This document shows positions 7,401-7,506 of a stretch of 7,506 nucleotides of DNA, one piece after another. Position 1 is the stretch's first letter. The number at the start of each line of letters is the position of its first letter. A program made the translations under genes and the position numbers. The stretch lies in NCBI GenBank assembly GCA_964617665.1, contig CAZUAH010000647.1, positions 1-7,506 on the forward strand, read 5' to 3'. This DNA is from JADHUC01 sp964617665. Its GTDB lineage: Bacteria; Planctomycetota; Planctomycetia; Pirellulales; Pirellulaceae. The notes beneath the pieces were generated by a model, which was not told the origin of the DNA, made no database searches, and saw nothing but the letters and a program-made list of their open reading frames with translations.

Positions 7401-7506
7401 GGCTACTGCTCACCCCTGAGGCGCGTCTGGAGGTGGCGAGATACTATTCCCAATGTCCCGATGCCAGCTTACTGGACTTGATTGACGAAAGGCACTTTGT
7501 AGCAGA
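4406..7506 (+). CDS. Giant exported protein with HlyD-adaptor-like and HEAT-like regions (3' end outside window)
   Basis: Frame 2 is open from the stop at 4343 to the window end; from ATG 4406 it gives 1033 residues with no stop. Residues 51-71 (MPTLGLIILAVL, then SLQFPAAGA) form a hydrophobic segment, either a signal peptide after a long basic N-region or an anchor; ATG 4556 (residue 51) is an alternative start. Residues 162-240 are helical and charged, then VMAPADAEV (240-248) and a beta-rich stretch to about 325 resemble the end of a lipoyl half plus the beta-barrel of membrane-fusion adaptors. PKISGLLFF...VNKDELIGGV (375-400) and RIKSPFVEIL...VQDGDIVFVE (493-521) look like the two halves of a barrel-sandwich domain around a helical insert. 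From about 655 the protein is mainly helical, HEAT-like. I do not recognise the exact family. The upstream channel lipoprotein suggests a periplasmic adaptor for export. No clear RBS. The reading frame is certain; the function is inferred. Confidence 0.8.
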   Translation, partial: MPERIIKQDDHIRHDLAERPKKSLIRATTVCLFNAARRAGLRGHRFLSSLMPTLGLIILAVLSLQFPAAGAESLALSPRTATTKHVEPEADSTADLPDRMRNDRRSFTVTGRSHPIKFDVYDERTKRMERGLGYPALSTGKLTFPRPQDRDPWSDPTQPLHFRKEELIANIVDRDLDAHIAAERGRLAPLWAEYKSMRRMQEQNPAATSKLLLALKEGEALQLETAILEKEMETALRQAVMAPADAEVIEGTRYSVNINPSSGDLFRYYPLSHIRFMVRLPLRVWGPDWTMDLRVNGQTAQILKVYSVDLDETNGEWILGMEFKPMQSLDRMSEEFHYELTTNTPEIERLSQGLALHPPSCALVGQRRTYPSTAPKISGLLFFSKQENSWVNKDELIGGVTLAGMKDLLQKVNQYRSWSGKFIDEAESKFVPSGSLAENDPHLVRLRQCHAEAGRFVERASAMTIEAKESGLLVGTMDYQGPLTSGNVNLPARIKSPFVEILNVRVGKDIEVQDGDIVFVELPSGTEKLAQAFKVVTETVGPIQDLSATKLVSVLVYDGQFQVGEEPGNGPDGTSSSAIDSGMPVYVAIPIYSSEPEKTRIQSRLKTDFENAKSQAPPSRPLYPIRFTFGNSSLSPLEKMAYMRRANASHEEAPDAPPSYLDLLTAAIIEQQDPEIRWVTLQKLIGLKFTTGFGPFVNIALRGQPDVASASLFHLSEKRREFELFDVLNQLQEDNVGWDERIREEKAQLLSLAYQLLRGLIEYPHPQSDALTHMIKRGRLDSVFHRRLEDFLFSVIRTEGINAPGSIRILRGEDGTGQPFFPESALEAAVIRAEEYGDWYLSRVFQRELNRRELIGISRNSKYGYGANFVETGFLYLRDLEKIDLLVRSRENYLHDLRFLESSPRWTDIFPLDPEVLSRLRTKKAFPRPVPKPDSSGPWAVGLPSFGRDIRFSAFRHLTKPERARLIKDLGTKKDYSTLVLLLRDPFIRRHHVGDTLDWLLLTPEARLEVARYYSQCPDASLLDLIDERHFVA

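Noticed and set aside
1..7506. CRISPR arrays, tRNA/rRNA genes, insertion sequences or att sites
   Set aside because: I saw no regularly spaced repeats beyond the regulatory ones, no tRNA-like cloverleaf, no transposase-like frame and no terminal inverted repeats.

Overview
This window looks like part of a moderately high-GC Gram-negative chromosome, most likely a planctomycete (Pirellula-like). The support is a lipid-anchored outer-membrane efflux factor whose mature start (GC-x-x-x-x-WVHNGFKVGPDY) I associate with planctomycetes, a WD40 protein next door, long leaders and weak Shine-Dalgarno sequences. The taxonomic call is an inference, since no rRNA or marker gene is present.

Layout. Positions 1-216 (+) hold the C-terminal end of a WD40-repeat protein cut by the window edge. 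A 111-nt convergent gap follows. Positions 328-1869 (-) encode a complete PiT-type inorganic phosphate transporter with both halves of its internal duplication. Positions 1870-2435 are a divergent 566-nt intergenic region with a promoter-like module and several inverted repeats. Positions 2436-4082 (+) encode a complete NodT/OprM-type outer-membrane efflux lipoprotein. Positions 4083-4405 are a second intergenic region, carrying a doubled version of the same promoter-like module. From 4406 to the window end (+) runs one uninterrupted reading frame of at least 1033 codons. It encodes an exported or membrane-anchored protein with parts resembling a membrane-fusion (HlyD-like) adaptor and a long helical, HEAT-like C-terminal half. 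It has no stop inside the window.

How the parts may work together. The outer-membrane channel and the adaptor-like giant protein are natural partners for a trans-envelope export machine; an inner-membrane partner is not visible and would lie downstream. Both genes are preceded by direct TTAAG-type repeats in a 7+4+7 arrangement (11-bp period), followed after exactly 9 nt by TAATAC or TAATGT, with the same 13-nt GATTGTTAAGAAA start. That geometry is that of a Pho box or another OmpR/PhoB-family site. With a phosphate transporter sharing the divergent region, the simplest hypothesis is an envelope export system switched on by phosphate limitation. The sequence shows the repeats and spacing; the regulator and the exported substrate are inference.
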